From positions 1 to 23,912 of the forward strand of contig CALJKJ010000020.1 in the NCBI GenBank assembly GCA_937973685.1: a stretch of 23,912 nt of DNA. The letters run 5' to 3'. Below are positions 15,832 to 22,900 of this stretch, piece after piece. The DNA is from an uncultured Flavobacteriales bacterium (GTDB lineage Bacteria > Bacteroidota > Bacteroidia > Flavobacteriales_D > Crocinitomicaceae). A program made the position numbers and the translations under genes. Position 1 is the stretch's first letter. Each line of letters begins with the position of its first letter. The notes under the pieces are model-generated. The model was not told the DNA's origin. It saw nothing but the letters and a program-made list of their open reading frames with translations, and did no database searches.

Positions 15832-17367
15832 TTATTTATTGACAGAAACTTTATGAATATATGATTCAGTTCCTATGATTAAGTGTACGAAATAAATTCC
15901 AGTTGCAACCTCTGTTAAAGATAATGGAAATAAATTTGAGCCACTTGTTAAAGCAACACTTTTATTTTCAACCAACTTCCCATCAGCCATGTATACGCCA
16001 ATTTGGGCATCTTTTTGAATGGTTGAATGAATTGCTACATTAAATTGACCATTGTTTGGATTTGGATACAAATCAAAACTAAAGTCATTGTTAACTATAC
16101 AATTGGAAGCAATGATTTTTTCAAGTGATACATTACCATCCAAATCGTATTGTTTCAACCTGTAATAAACAAGCGAAGCATTTCTCGTTGAGTCGTTATA
16201 CGTGTACGCGTGTTGAATGAACGTGGTTCCGTTTGCTTGTTGTTGATTGATTTGTTGCCAAGCAAAACCATCCAAACTACTTTCTACTGTAAAATAATCA
16301 GCATTAATTTCTGATTCCGTAATCCATTTCAACCCAACATATTCATCTTCACAAGTAGCAGTAAAGCTTACTAATTCAACAGGAAGTGGATTTACTACAG
16401 GGCTAGTTATTGCAAATTGAGAAAAAGTAGTCAAACCTGAACGCTGCACTAGCGGATTATCAACAGATCCAGACCCTGGAATATGAGTCCCTTGAATGGT
16501 CCAAGCGGACAATTCGTTTGCTCTTTTTGCTAAGCGTAATTGCGTCACATCTGTCACACCTTGAATTGAATCTGTTTGAGCAGCAATTGTATATATACCA
16601 CCCGATAAACCATTGGTGATTTCGTGTTGCCAAATATTCATTTCAGATAATTGAGGAAGTGCAACAGCACCATCTGTTAGGTTGACAAACACATTATTGG
16701 GTGCAGAAATGATATGCTTTGACGTTAAATTTCCACCTGTTGTTGGTGCAGTGGTGAATTTGATGGTTGAAGGAGCGTAATAATAAGTTCCAGCAGCAAT
16801 AGCATCACCTCCAAAAGGAAATAATGCTGATTCTTCCGTTGAATTGGTTGTTGCTCCAAACCATCTTCTAATGTTACCATTAACATGTCCACTATTTCGG
16901 AAAATTTTACCGGTATTTGTAACAGATTCTCCAATAATTAAATTGTTTAAACCTGTTTTAATAATACCGTCCAAATTAAGTGAATCAATAACTTGTACAA
17001 TATTAACACCACTTGCAAAAGAAACAGCTGACCCACTTGTTACGTCTAAGCGTTTTGTTGTAAATGTTCCTGAAATTGTTTTTTGAGCAGCATTTGTAAT
17101 TGTAGTTCTTCCAATATTTTCAATTGAATCGTTTGTTACAGCAATGTTTCCTTTAAATAAGGCACGAGTAGTCGTGTAAGAAACAAAATCATTACCGTTT
17201 GAAATTGTTACATCTCCATGAAAAGAAACGACACCATTTACTGATAAGATTGAACCAGATGTGTTAAAAATCTGACCTTGACCATAAGAAAAAGAGAACA
17301 ACATTATGTTCACTAAAACTATCAAAAATACTGTTTTCAATTTTTCTAATCGACTCAATTTCATCAA
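15832..17367 (-). CDS. T9SS cargo protein with type A C-terminal sorting domain
   Basis: A 511-residue exported protein. A signal peptide of about 30 residues ends at SFSYGQ. Residues 35-330 are repetitive, beta-rich and of low charge. A segment starting PLPVELVSFTATCEDEYVGL (about 333) is the linker seen before sorting domains in Bacteroidota, followed by a fibronectin-like stretch (YYRLKQYDLDGNVSLEKI). The C-terminus from about 430 has the type A sorting features: FDLYPNPNNGQFNV, then IGVYMADGKLV and GIYFVHLIIG, ending with a Lys-rich end. The domain directs the protein through T9SS to the cell surface. First gene of the operon; the next is 18 bp away. A second ATG at 17364 would serve equally. 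Confidence 0.88.
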   Translation of the reverse strand: MMKLSRLEKLKTVFLIVLVNIMLFSFSYGQGQIFNTSGSILSVNGVVSFHGDVTISNGNDFVSYTTTRALFKGNIAVTNDSIENIGRTTITNAAQKTISGTFTTKRLDVTSGSAVSFASGVNIVQVIDSLNLDGIIKTGLNNLIIGESVTNTGKIFRNSGHVNGNIRRWFGATTNSTEESALFPFGGDAIAAGTYYYAPSTIKFTTAPTTGGNLTSKHIISAPNNVFVNLTDGAVALPQLSEMNIWQHEITNGLSGGIYTIAAQTDSIQGVTDVTQLRLAKRANELSAWTIQGTHIPGSGSVDNPLVQRSGLTTFSQFAITSPVVNPLPVELVSFTATCEDEYVGLKWITESEINADYFTVESSLDGFAWQQINQQQANGTTFIQHAYTYNDSTRNASLVYYRLKQYDLDGNVSLEKIIASNCIVNNDFSFDLYPNPNNGQFNVAIHSTIQKDAQIGVYMADGKLVENKSVALTSGSNLFPLSLTEVATGIYFVHLIIGTESYIHKVSVNK

Positions 17368-17498
17368 TTTTATTTAATTATTTTTTGCAAAAGTCTGACG
17401 ATTACACGGATTAAAAAAAGATTGCATTATACATTAAAATGTGTATAGTGTCATTTTTAAACTTTTTTCACAATTGCGAATCAATTCAAACTTGGTGT

Positions 17499-17506
17499 CA
17501 AATTTA
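17499..17506 (-). promoter_or_regulatory. Candidate -7 box of the surface-protein operon
   Basis: Read on the minus strand this is TAAATTTG, an exact match to the Bacteroidota -7 consensus TAnnTTTG. No TTTG lies at the expected -33 distance; the palindrome at 17523-17538 occupies that place instead. Transcription would begin near 17493, giving a leader of about 125 nt. Confidence 0.45.
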
Positions 17507-17522
17507 CAAATAAAAATTACAT

Positions 17523-17576
17523 TACGTATATATACGTATGAAAATATTTTTTTTACGTATATTTTTTTCATGAAAA
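17523..17576. promoter_or_regulatory. Palindromic operator candidates between divergent transcription units
   Basis: TACGTATATATACGTA (17523-17538) is a perfect 16-bp palindrome, and its half TACGTATAT recurs at 17554-17562. TTTTCATGAAAA (17565-17576) is a second perfect palindrome of 12 bp. They lie between the T9SS-cargo operon (-) and the lipoprotein/LuxR genes (+). They are plausible binding sites for a dimeric regulator, for instance the LuxR-type protein encoded at 18053. The region is very AT-rich, so chance contributes. Confidence 0.4.
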
Positions 17577-17632
17577 TAAATCGTGAAAAAGTTACATTTT
17601 CAATAATATCTTTACATTCGTAAAAAAAAGAA

Positions 17633-18028
17633 ATGAAAAAAATACTACTACAATTAATTTGCTTGCCACTATTATTGTTGCTTTCATGTAAGCATTCAAC
17701 TACTGTAACTGGAACCAAAATCAAGTTTGATAAATGTGATGGGACAGCAGGCTACCAATGGAGTTCACTAAAAAAAGAATGCATTCGCGTTTTTGAGCAA
17801 CCCATACAATTAAAATCAGTAGCAAAAGAACCGATGGAAACCATTTGTGCTGTTATTTTTAATGAAGCGAATGATCAAGCAGAGGTATTTGCAGCCTCAA
17901 TAGTTATTCTAGCTAAAATATCGGTTGACAATTTTGAAGGAATAGTTGCATCCACAACATACAATTTGAAGAAAAATAATGGTCGTTGGCAATTATTGGT
18001 AGATGGAAATGTAACTTTTTCAGAATAA
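17633..18028 (+). CDS. Lipoprotein of unknown function
   Basis: A 131-residue predicted lipoprotein: MKKILLQLICLPLLLLLSC with the lipid Cys at 19. I do not recognise a named family with confidence. The segment CDGTAGYQWSSLKKECIRVF (from residue 36) has a C-x-G-x-A-G-Y-x-W-S pattern with a second Cys, which I associate with a group of uncharacterised Flavobacteria lipoproteins. The second half (NDQAEVFAASIVILAK and YNLKKNNGRWQLLVDG) looks like a small beta-barrel, and a MliC-like lysozyme-inhibitor fold is possible but unproven. The regulator gene follows 24 bp later. Confidence 0.65.
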   Translation: MKKILLQLICLPLLLLLSCKHSTTVTGTKIKFDKCDGTAGYQWSSLKKECIRVFEQPIQLKSVAKEPMETICAVIFNEANDQAEVFAASIVILAKISVDNFEGIVASTTYNLKKNNGRWQLLVDGNVTFSE

Positions 18029-18052
18029 TTATTGGCTTTAAACAATTATCCT

Positions 18053-18664
18053 ATGAACCGAGTAGTTGTCATTCATGAAAATACCGAAACAACGAATCAA
18101 CTTGAAATGAAGATCAATAGCTTTTCAAATTATATGTGCACAGCAACTTTTGAAAATCTTGTTTCAATATTGACAGAAAACATTTTTTGTGATTTTATAA
18201 TTTGTAATGTTGTGGTTGACGAATTAATTATTATTGAAAAAATAATGAAAAAACTTCCGAAAGTGAATATCATTTTATTCACAGAAAAATTAAAAACGAA
18301 CATTATTTTTAAAGCACTACAGATTGGGGTTGTTGGTATTGTTGATCGAATAAATCATGATTTAGATTTAAACGATGTTTTTAATGCAATTGATCGAGAA
18401 GGTGCCTATTTATCTCCAAAAATTGCACGAACAATTATAGGTTTCTTTCAATCGGGGCAACAAGCGAGTGTTTACTTTACAAATAGAGAATCTGATATTG
18501 TTGCTGGAATTTTGGATGGCTTGCCCTATAAATTGATTGCAGACAAACACGAGATTTCTATCAATACCGTTCGGATGAACATTAAAAACATTTACAAGAA
18601 ATTAAACATCAACTCGAAATCAGAATTGTTTATTAAAATGGGCTACACCAATTACATTGATTGA
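18053..18664 (+). CDS. LuxR/NarL-type regulator with a degenerate receiver domain
   Basis: A 203-residue protein with the layout of NarL/FixJ response regulators: receiver domain (about 1-120), linker, and LuxR helix-turn-helix (about 140-200). The DNA-binding part is well conserved: FTNRESDIVAGILDGLPYKLIA, then SINTVRMNIKNIYKKLNI. The receiver is not: the phospho-acceptor position is Asn52 (DFIICN in place of DxxxxD), the usual acidic pair near the N-terminus is His8-Glu9, and the conserved Lys is Arg99. It is therefore unlikely to be switched by ordinary phosphorylation. I chose the ATG at 18053; an in-frame TTG at 18032 would add seven residues. No sensor kinase is nearby. It ends 2 bp from the convergent acr3 gene. 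Confidence 0.85.
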   Translation: MNRVVVIHENTETTNQLEMKINSFSNYMCTATFENLVSILTENIFCDFIICNVVVDELIIIEKIMKKLPKVNIILFTEKLKTNIIFKALQIGVVGIVDRINHDLDLNDVFNAIDREGAYLSPKIARTIIGFFQSGQQASVYFTNRESDIVAGILDGLPYKLIADKHEISINTVRMNIKNIYKKLNINSKSELFIKMGYTNYID

Positions 18665-18666
18665 TT

Positions 18667-19728
18667 TTAGTAGACCTTTTTCTTTAGCCAGAAAGCTAAT
18701 CGCACCATTAAGATTAACGCTGGAACTTCAACCAACGGACCAATAACTCCTGCGAATGCTTGACCAGAATTGATGCCAAAAACACCAATTGCAACTGCGA
18801 TTGCAAGTTCAAAATTATTGCCCGAAGCAGTAAATGAAAGCGCTGCGTTTTCGGCATAGGTTGCTCCCGCCCTTTTTGCGACAAAAAACATGAGCGTAAA
18901 CATGATGGCAAAAAAGATGACCAAAGGCAGTGCAACCCGAAGTACGTCCATGGGTATGGACACAATCAATGCTCCTTTTAAACTGAACATGACAATGATT
19001 GTAAACAACAAGGAAATGAGTGTGATTGGCGAAATGAATGGAATATATGTTTTCAGGAACCATGCTTCGCCTTTAGCTTTGATCAATACATATCGACTAG
19101 TTACAGCTGCAATAAAAGGTATTCCAAGATAGATACCGACGGTTTTGGCAATTTCAAGAATTGTAATGTCTATTTTCAAGGCATTTATTCCAAATAAAGG
19201 CAACATTATTTCTAAATAAAAATAGGCATATAGGCTAAAGAAAAACACTTGTAACAAACTATTGATCCCAACTAAACCTGCGACTAATTCACGATTTCCA
19301 TTCGCTAATTCGTTCCAAACAATGACCATTGCAATACAAGGTGCCAGACCAATAATAATCAAACCTGTCATGTAATCCGGGTAATCTTTCAAGAACAGCA
19401 CAGCCAATGAAAACATTAAAAACGGGCCGATAATCCACGTAATGAAAAAGGAAACCGCCATTAATTTCGGTTTTGCTAAAACCATTGGAATCTTTGAAAA
19501 CTGCACTTTTGTTAAAGGTGGATACATCATTAAGATCAAACCAATTGCTAGCGGTACATTCGTTGTCCCATTGGAAAATGAATTGATAAATTCGTCTGCT
19601 GATGGTATGTAGTAACCAATACTAATTCCGATTCCCATTGCTAGGAAAATCCAAAGTGTTAAAAACCGGTCTAGGAAACCTAATTTTTTGCGCGTTGTTT
19701 CTGGTATTTCAGTTGTTGTCGACATCAC
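18667..19728 (-). CDS. acr3: Acr3-family arsenite efflux transporter
   Basis: A 353-residue inner-membrane protein with about ten helices. It has the Acr3 landmarks: MYPPLTKVQFSKI (68-80), GLAPCIAMVIVWNELANGN (127-145) with the essential Cys at 131, and ASGNNFELAIAVAIGVFGI with GPLVEVPALI near the C-terminus. Acr3 exports As(III) using the proton-motive force. It is the last gene of the ars operon, 22 bp after arsC. This is the Acr3 (BASS-type) family rather than ArsB. Start: MMSTTTEIPE; the second Met is equally possible. Confidence 0.95.
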   Translation of the reverse strand: MMSTTTEIPETTRKKLGFLDRFLTLWIFLAMGIGISIGYYIPSADEFINSFSNGTTNVPLAIGLILMMYPPLTKVQFSKIPMVLAKPKLMAVSFFITWIIGPFLMFSLAVLFLKDYPDYMTGLIIIGLAPCIAMVIVWNELANGNRELVAGLVGINSLLQVFFFSLYAYFYLEIMLPLFGINALKIDITILEIAKTVGIYLGIPFIAAVTSRYVLIKAKGEAWFLKTYIPFISPITLISLLFTIIVMFSLKGALIVSIPMDVLRVALPLVIFFAIMFTLMFFVAKRAGATYAENAALSFTASGNNFELAIAVAIGVFGINSGQAFAGVIGPLVEVPALILMVRLAFWLKKKVY

Positions 19729-19750
19729 GTAACGTTTTTAAAGTGTTATT

Positions 19751-20383
19751 TTATTGATTAACTTTTTGTTGTTGGTGCACCAGTGAAAAGAGATACAAAC
19801 ATTCGGTTGCAATTTGTAGGGAACGTTCTTTGTATTTTTCGGCTTGCTGTGGTGTACCGTCGGCTACTTTTGGATCTTCATAGGTTGTTCCAATGCGCAA
19901 TTCCACTCCAGGAATGAAGGGACAATTTTCATCGGCATCCGAGCAGGTCATGATAGCTGCAAAATTAGCTTTTGGGTTTGATGCATGATCTACAACTTTT
20001 GAAAAGCAGTTTGTAAAAAGCTTGTCCCCAAATATCACCTTGTACACAGCATTCTCCTCGTTCGAATCTGGCGTGATTTCAAATCCTACACTTTGTAATG
20101 CAGCAATGGCATTTTTATTGAACGCCGTTGCTTCTGTTCCTCCAGAAAAAGTGTGCACATTGGTACAGCCATAATGAGCAGCAGCAACTGCGGCCCACAC
20201 TTGTCCAAAGTGGCTTCTTCGCGAATTGTGTGTACACACATACACCAAGTTTACCGGTTCTTCTTGACGCATTTTCAACACAATGTAATCTGCTAATTGT
20301 GCGAGTAGTTGTTTCCTTTCAGCTGGAATACTATCGTAATTTTTCGATAAATTGCTGCAAAGCACTGCGATTTCTTCAAACAT
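19751..20383 (-). CDS. arsC: Arsenate reductase, thioredoxin-coupled (LMW-PTP family)
   Basis: A 210-residue enzyme that reduces arsenate to arsenite for export by Acr3. The catalytic P-loop is VCTHNSRRSH with Cys50 and Arg56 (a CX5R loop; Bacillus-type enzymes have CTGNSCRS, so the G and second C are replaced by H and R, a variant I also associate with other Bacteroidota relatives). The redox pair typical of thioredoxin-coupled enzymes is Cys147 and Cys154 in MTCSDADENCP. The Asp of YEDPK (about 171) fits the general acid. About 45 residues precede the P-loop, more than in Staphylococcus ArsC. I chose the ATG at 20383, 10 bp after the DUF6428 stop; a GTG at 20422 would overlap that gene. Confidence 0.85.
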   Translation of the reverse strand: MFEEIAVLCSNLSKNYDSIPAERKQLLAQLADYIVLKMRQEEPVNLVYVCTHNSRRSHFGQVWAAVAAAHYGCTNVHTFSGGTEATAFNKNAIAALQSVGFEITPDSNEENAVYKVIFGDKLFTNCFSKVVDHASNPKANFAAIMTCSDADENCPFIPGVELRIGTTYEDPKVADGTPQQAEKYKERSLQIATECLYLFSLVHQQQKVNQ

Positions 20384-20393
20384 TTTCTCGGTA

Positions 20394-20873
20394 TTAACTA
20401 CAACATCCACTACCTGGTTCACAGCTATTATTGGTCGTTTGCGCGCCTAAACTAGCTAATTTAATTGGTTGTTTGGACGCTGGTATTCCACATGCATCTT
20501 CTGCTAAACAAGCTGTTAAGGTTGGTGTTAATCGGAAATGCGTCCCTGTGAATGTTAAACCATATTTTCCTATTGTATCGCTTTGGTATTCTACTTCGAC
20601 ATCCCAATTGCCTAAACCCAAGGTCTTTTCTGCTAAAGAAATAATCGCTTTTAGTTTTGATGCATCTAAGCGGTGATCATTATCTTCTGCCACCCACAAC
20701 TGAAAGTTCACTTTCTTTTCCAAACGCACCGTTCCACCACAATCGATGAAATGACGAGCCACCTCACCTACTTCGGTTACATGAAAATGTTCGGGAACTA
20801 AGGTTCCATTTGGTAATTGAAAACGCACATTTGTCAAGGTTTCCAATGCTTCTTTTACTTCATTTAATTTCAT
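20394..20873 (-). CDS. DUF6428-type protein of the ars operon
   Basis: A 159-residue cytosolic protein that I associate with the DUF6428 family, often found in Bacteroidota ars operons. It starts MKLNEVKEALETLTNVRFQLPNG, has HFHVTEVGEVARHFIDCGG (about 29-47), a stretch with Trp60 and Trp90, and Cys45, Cys122 and Cys128. The end is Cys-rich: Cys151, then GSGCCS with Cys157 and Cys158. The function is not known. The cysteines and the position between arsR and arsC make binding of arsenic or antimony a reasonable guess. I chose the ATG at 20873; an in-frame ATG at 20897 overlaps the arsR end. Confidence 0.75.
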   Translation of the reverse strand: MKLNEVKEALETLTNVRFQLPNGTLVPEHFHVTEVGEVARHFIDCGGTVRLEKKVNFQLWVAEDNDHRLDASKLKAIISLAEKTLGLGNWDVEVEYQSDTIGKYGLTFTGTHFRLTPTLTACLAEDACGIPASKQPIKLASLGAQTTNNSCEPGSGCCS

Positions 20874-20884
20874 CTTCTTAGTTT

Positions 20885-21211
20885 TTATGAACAACATTTA
20901 TTGGCAATCTGCTCGTTCCAGCCTTCAAATAAATTGATGACTAACTGAACAACCGCTGGATTAATACAATAACAAATCGATTTACCCGAAACTGTTCCTT
21001 GGATTAAACCAACTGCTTTTAATTCTTTTAAATGCTGGGAAATTGTTGGTTGAGCGAGTGGGATTTCATCTACGATATCTCCACAAACACACGATTCTTG
21101 TTTGATTAAATACGTGATAATTGCCAGACGAGCTGGATTACCCAACGCTTTGAATAAGTTGGCAAGCATGTTTTGTTCGTCTGTAAAGACCGCTGATTTA
21201 GTAATCCCCAT
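20885..21211 (-). CDS. arsR: ArsR/SmtB-family arsenic-responsive repressor
   Basis: A 108-residue winged-helix repressor. FKALGNPARLAIITYLI (20-36) is the ArsR core start; SCVCGDI (40-46) carries the Cys41 and Cys43 pair of the classic As(III) site in helix 3; LAQPTISQHLKELKAVGLI (52-70) is the recognition helix. Cys80 and Cys82 lie in the wing (SICYCIN), and the protein ends KCCS (Cys106, Cys107), a possible second metal-binding site. The repressor would release the operator when it binds As(III). First gene of the operon; 11 bp separate it from the DUF6428 gene. Confidence 0.92.
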   Translation of the reverse strand: MGITKSAVFTDEQNMLANLFKALGNPARLAIITYLIKQESCVCGDIVDEIPLAQPTISQHLKELKAVGLIQGTVSGKSICYCINPAVVQLVINLFEGWNEQIANKCCS

Positions 21212-21225
21212 TTTTTTATATTTAT

Positions 21226-21237
21226 ATATTGCAATAT
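21226..21237. promoter_or_regulatory. Candidate ArsR operator
   Basis: ATATTGCAATAT is a perfect 12-bp palindrome located 14 bp upstream of the arsR start. It overlaps the -7 box at 21232-21239, which is where a repressor would block initiation. Confidence 0.5.
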
Positions 21238-21261
21238 TACGATAATAAAATTAGATTACAA
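21232..21261 (-). promoter_or_regulatory. Promoter of the ars operon
   Basis: On the minus strand: TTG (21259-21261), a 19-nt spacer, and TAATATTG (21232-21239). The same -7 sequence occurs in the rplS promoter of this window. The TTG falls within the first unit of the GATTNNAA array. The leader would be about 15 nt. Confidence 0.55.
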
Positions 21262-21465
21262 GATTTCAAGATTCGAAGATTGGAAGATTGGAAGATTGGA
21301 AGATTTAAGATTGGAAGATTGGAAGATTGGAAGATTGGAAGATTGGAAGATTTGAAGATTGGAAGATTACAAGATTGAAGATTGAAGATTACAAGATTGA
21401 AGATTGAAGATTACAAGATTGAAGATTACAAGATTGAAGATTACAAGATTGAAGATTGAAGATTT
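21254..21465. repeat. GATTNNAA tandem array 1
   Basis: About 27 units of 7-8 bp following GATTNNAA: GATTGGAA, GATTACAA, GATTGAA, and a few GATTCGAA and GATTTGAA. The left half (on +) is mainly GATTGGAA; the right half is a higher-order mix of GATTACAA and GATTGAA. The array lies between the divergent arsR and DUF2490 genes, with its left edge in the ars promoter. It is not a CRISPR: there are no spacers. Confidence 0.95.
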
Positions 21466-21514
21466 ATGTGACATTTGATTGATTTATTGATAAAATAAAT
21501 TAGATTTGCTCGAT

Positions 21515-22297
21515 ATGAATGCATTCAACATGATTTCTACAATTCGATTAAGAACTCATTTATTAGTCGTACTTATACTTATCGCTTCGTCAAGTTTTGG
21601 ACAAACAACTGATAATGATTTTTCAACTTGGTACTGGATACAAGCAAAATACAAAGTCAACAAGCGCCTCAATTTAAATTTTCAATTTCAATCGCGCCTC
21701 AATCATAATTCTACTGATTTTGATAAAAGCAATTTGTTTTTTTCTGGAGAATACAAACTAAACAAAACTTTCTCAGCTGAAATTCTCACACAATACACCA
21801 CCAATTATTCTGACAATCAGTACACTTTATATGGCGGAATAACGTATCGCCATGATTTTAAATTTGTACAATTTTATTACAGAACATCTATTCAAAGCAA
21901 ACGCGATCATTTTACTTCTGATTTCAATTATGACAATCCCTACAGTGAATGGCGCAATCGCATACGATTTAGTTTTCCTCTTAAAAAAGATTGGCTTTTG
22001 TCGTTATCAACAGAACCTTATTTGAACATTCAACGTTATACTCCCTTCTATTTTTCAAGAATCAGAAATATTGTTCAAGTAAGCTATGACTTAAATGATT
22101 TTCAAAACATTGCTGTTTTCTACTTAGTCGAACCAACTCTCAATAAAGCCTATTCAACAAGTAACAATTTTGTTTTAGGTATCACATATCAATTCCAAAT
22201 ACCTCAAAAGAAAAAAGAATTTAAACATTTCTTTGATTACAAGAAAAAAGATAAAGACAAGAAAAAAGAAGCGAAAGAAAATTATCAGTTTTTATAG
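21515..22297 (+). CDS. DUF2490-like outer-membrane beta-barrel protein
   Basis: A 260-residue exported protein. The signal peptide is MISTIRLRTHLLVVLILIASSSFGQ; its ATG is at 21530, preceded in frame by the ATG at 21515, so the exact start is open. The mature part alternates amphipathic strands (LNLNFQFQSRLNHNS, FSAEILTQYTTNY, FKFVQFYYRTSIQSKR) typical of a small outer-membrane barrel, with W-x-W and R-N-R-I-R-F features that fit DUF2490. The barrel ends near residue 230 with FVLGITYQFQ. A Lys-rich tail (FDYKKKDKDKKKEAKE) follows, unusual after the last strand of a barrel. The TAG stop (22295-22297) shares its last base with the first GATTGGAA unit of array 2. Confidence 0.72.
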   Translation: MNAFNMISTIRLRTHLLVVLILIASSSFGQTTDNDFSTWYWIQAKYKVNKRLNLNFQFQSRLNHNSTDFDKSNLFFSGEYKLNKTFSAEILTQYTTNYSDNQYTLYGGITYRHDFKFVQFYYRTSIQSKRDHFTSDFNYDNPYSEWRNRIRFSFPLKKDWLLSLSTEPYLNIQRYTPFYFSRIRNIVQVSYDLNDFQNIAVFYLVEPTLNKAYSTSNNFVLGITYQFQIPQKKKEFKHFFDYKKKDKDKKKEAKENYQFL

Positions 22298-22459
22298 ATT
22301 GGAAGATTGGAAGATTACAAGATTGGAAGATTGAAGATTGAAGATTGGAAGATTCGAAGATTCGAAGATTACAAGATTACAAGATTGGAAGATTGGAAGA
22401 TTGGAAGATTCGAAGATTGGAAGATTGGAAGATTACAAGATTACAAGATTGAAGATTGT
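22297..22459. repeat. GATTNNAA tandem array 2
   Basis: About 20 units of the same GATTGGAA, GATTACAA, GATTCGAA and GATTGAA types as array 1, in the same orientation. It starts at the last base of the DUF2490 stop codon and ends 44 bp before the four-helix-bundle gene. Several overlapping reading frames in the array give Lys/Ile/Asp/Glu-rich peptides, which I consider artefacts of the repeat. Confidence 0.95.
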
Positions 22460-22503
22460 AGGTTGGGGGATTTTTATTATATTCAACTATAAAAACTACT
22501 ATT

Positions 22504-22875
22504 ATGGCTACTATCAAACAATTTGAAGACATTGAAGTCTGGCAACAAAGTATGTCTCTCTGCACGGATATCTACAAAATCACCAACAATGAACGCTTTA
22601 CTAAAGATTATGGATTGAAAGACCAAATTAGACGCTCCGCAGTCTCTGTTCCATCAAATATTGCTGAAGGATTTGAACGAAATGGAAAAAAACAATTTAC
22701 CTACTTTCTTACTATTGCCAAAGCTTCTTGCGGTGAAATGAGAACGCAATTGACAATTGCCTACAATTTAAATTATCTTGAACTCTACGACTTTAACCTC
22801 ATCCTCGAAAAATGTATTAATACGAGTAAACAGATTGCCGGATTGATTAAATATCTTAATAGATTGGAAGATTGA
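22504..22875 (+). CDS. Four-helix-bundle protein (S23/23S rRNA intervening-sequence family)
   Basis: A 123-residue all-helical protein of the family first seen as the ORF of 23S rRNA intervening sequences, related in fold to Avd of diversity-generating retroelements. Recognisable parts are FEDIEVWQQSMSLCTDIYKIT near the start, then LKDQIRRSAVSVPSNIAEGFERN (about 38-60), the family signature, and FTYFLTIAKASCGEMRTQLTIAYNL (about 66-90). The biochemical role of these proteins is unknown. The gene is not inside an rRNA here. It lies between two GATTNNAA arrays, and its last codons (RLED and the TGA stop, 22861-22875) are array sequence. Confidence 0.9.
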   Translation: MATIKQFEDIEVWQQSMSLCTDIYKITNNERFTKDYGLKDQIRRSAVSVPSNIAEGFERNGKKQFTYFLTIAKASCGEMRTQLTIAYNLNYLELYDFNLILEKCINTSKQIAGLIKYLNRLED

Positions 22876-22898
22876 AGATTGAAGATTGAAGATTGGAA
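22862..22898. repeat. GATTNNAA tandem array 3 (short)
   Basis: Five units (GATTGGAA, three GATTGAA, GATTGGAA) in the same orientation as arrays 1 and 2. The first two overlap the end of the four-helix-bundle gene and supply its stop codon. Confidence 0.9.
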
Positions 22899-22900
22899 TC

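Noticed and set aside
17426..17451. Imperfect inverted repeat CATTATACAT/GTGTATAGTG in the surface-operon leader
   Set aside because: Ten pairs including two G-U in very AT-rich DNA; could arise by chance and has no clear relation to a start or stop.
18032..18052. TTG start for the LuxR-type regulator
   Set aside because: The ATG at 18053 gives the expected receiver start (MNRVVVIHE); the extra seven residues add nothing recognisable.
20384..20422. GTG start of arsC at 20422
   Set aside because: It would overlap the DUF6428 gene by 29 bp, while an ATG at 20383 fits the spacing and gives a normal helical start.
21254..22459. Arrays taken for CRISPR
   Set aside because: Units are 7-8 bp, contiguous and without spacers, and there are no cas genes nearby.
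22307..22565. Open frames of about 60 residues in array 2, on both strands
   Set aside because: They consist of repeated Lys/Ile/Arg/Leu/Glu/Asp translated from the tandem repeat and have no start context or family.
22504..22875. 23S rRNA intervening sequence
   Set aside because: The gene belongs to that protein family, but no rRNA sequence flanks it.
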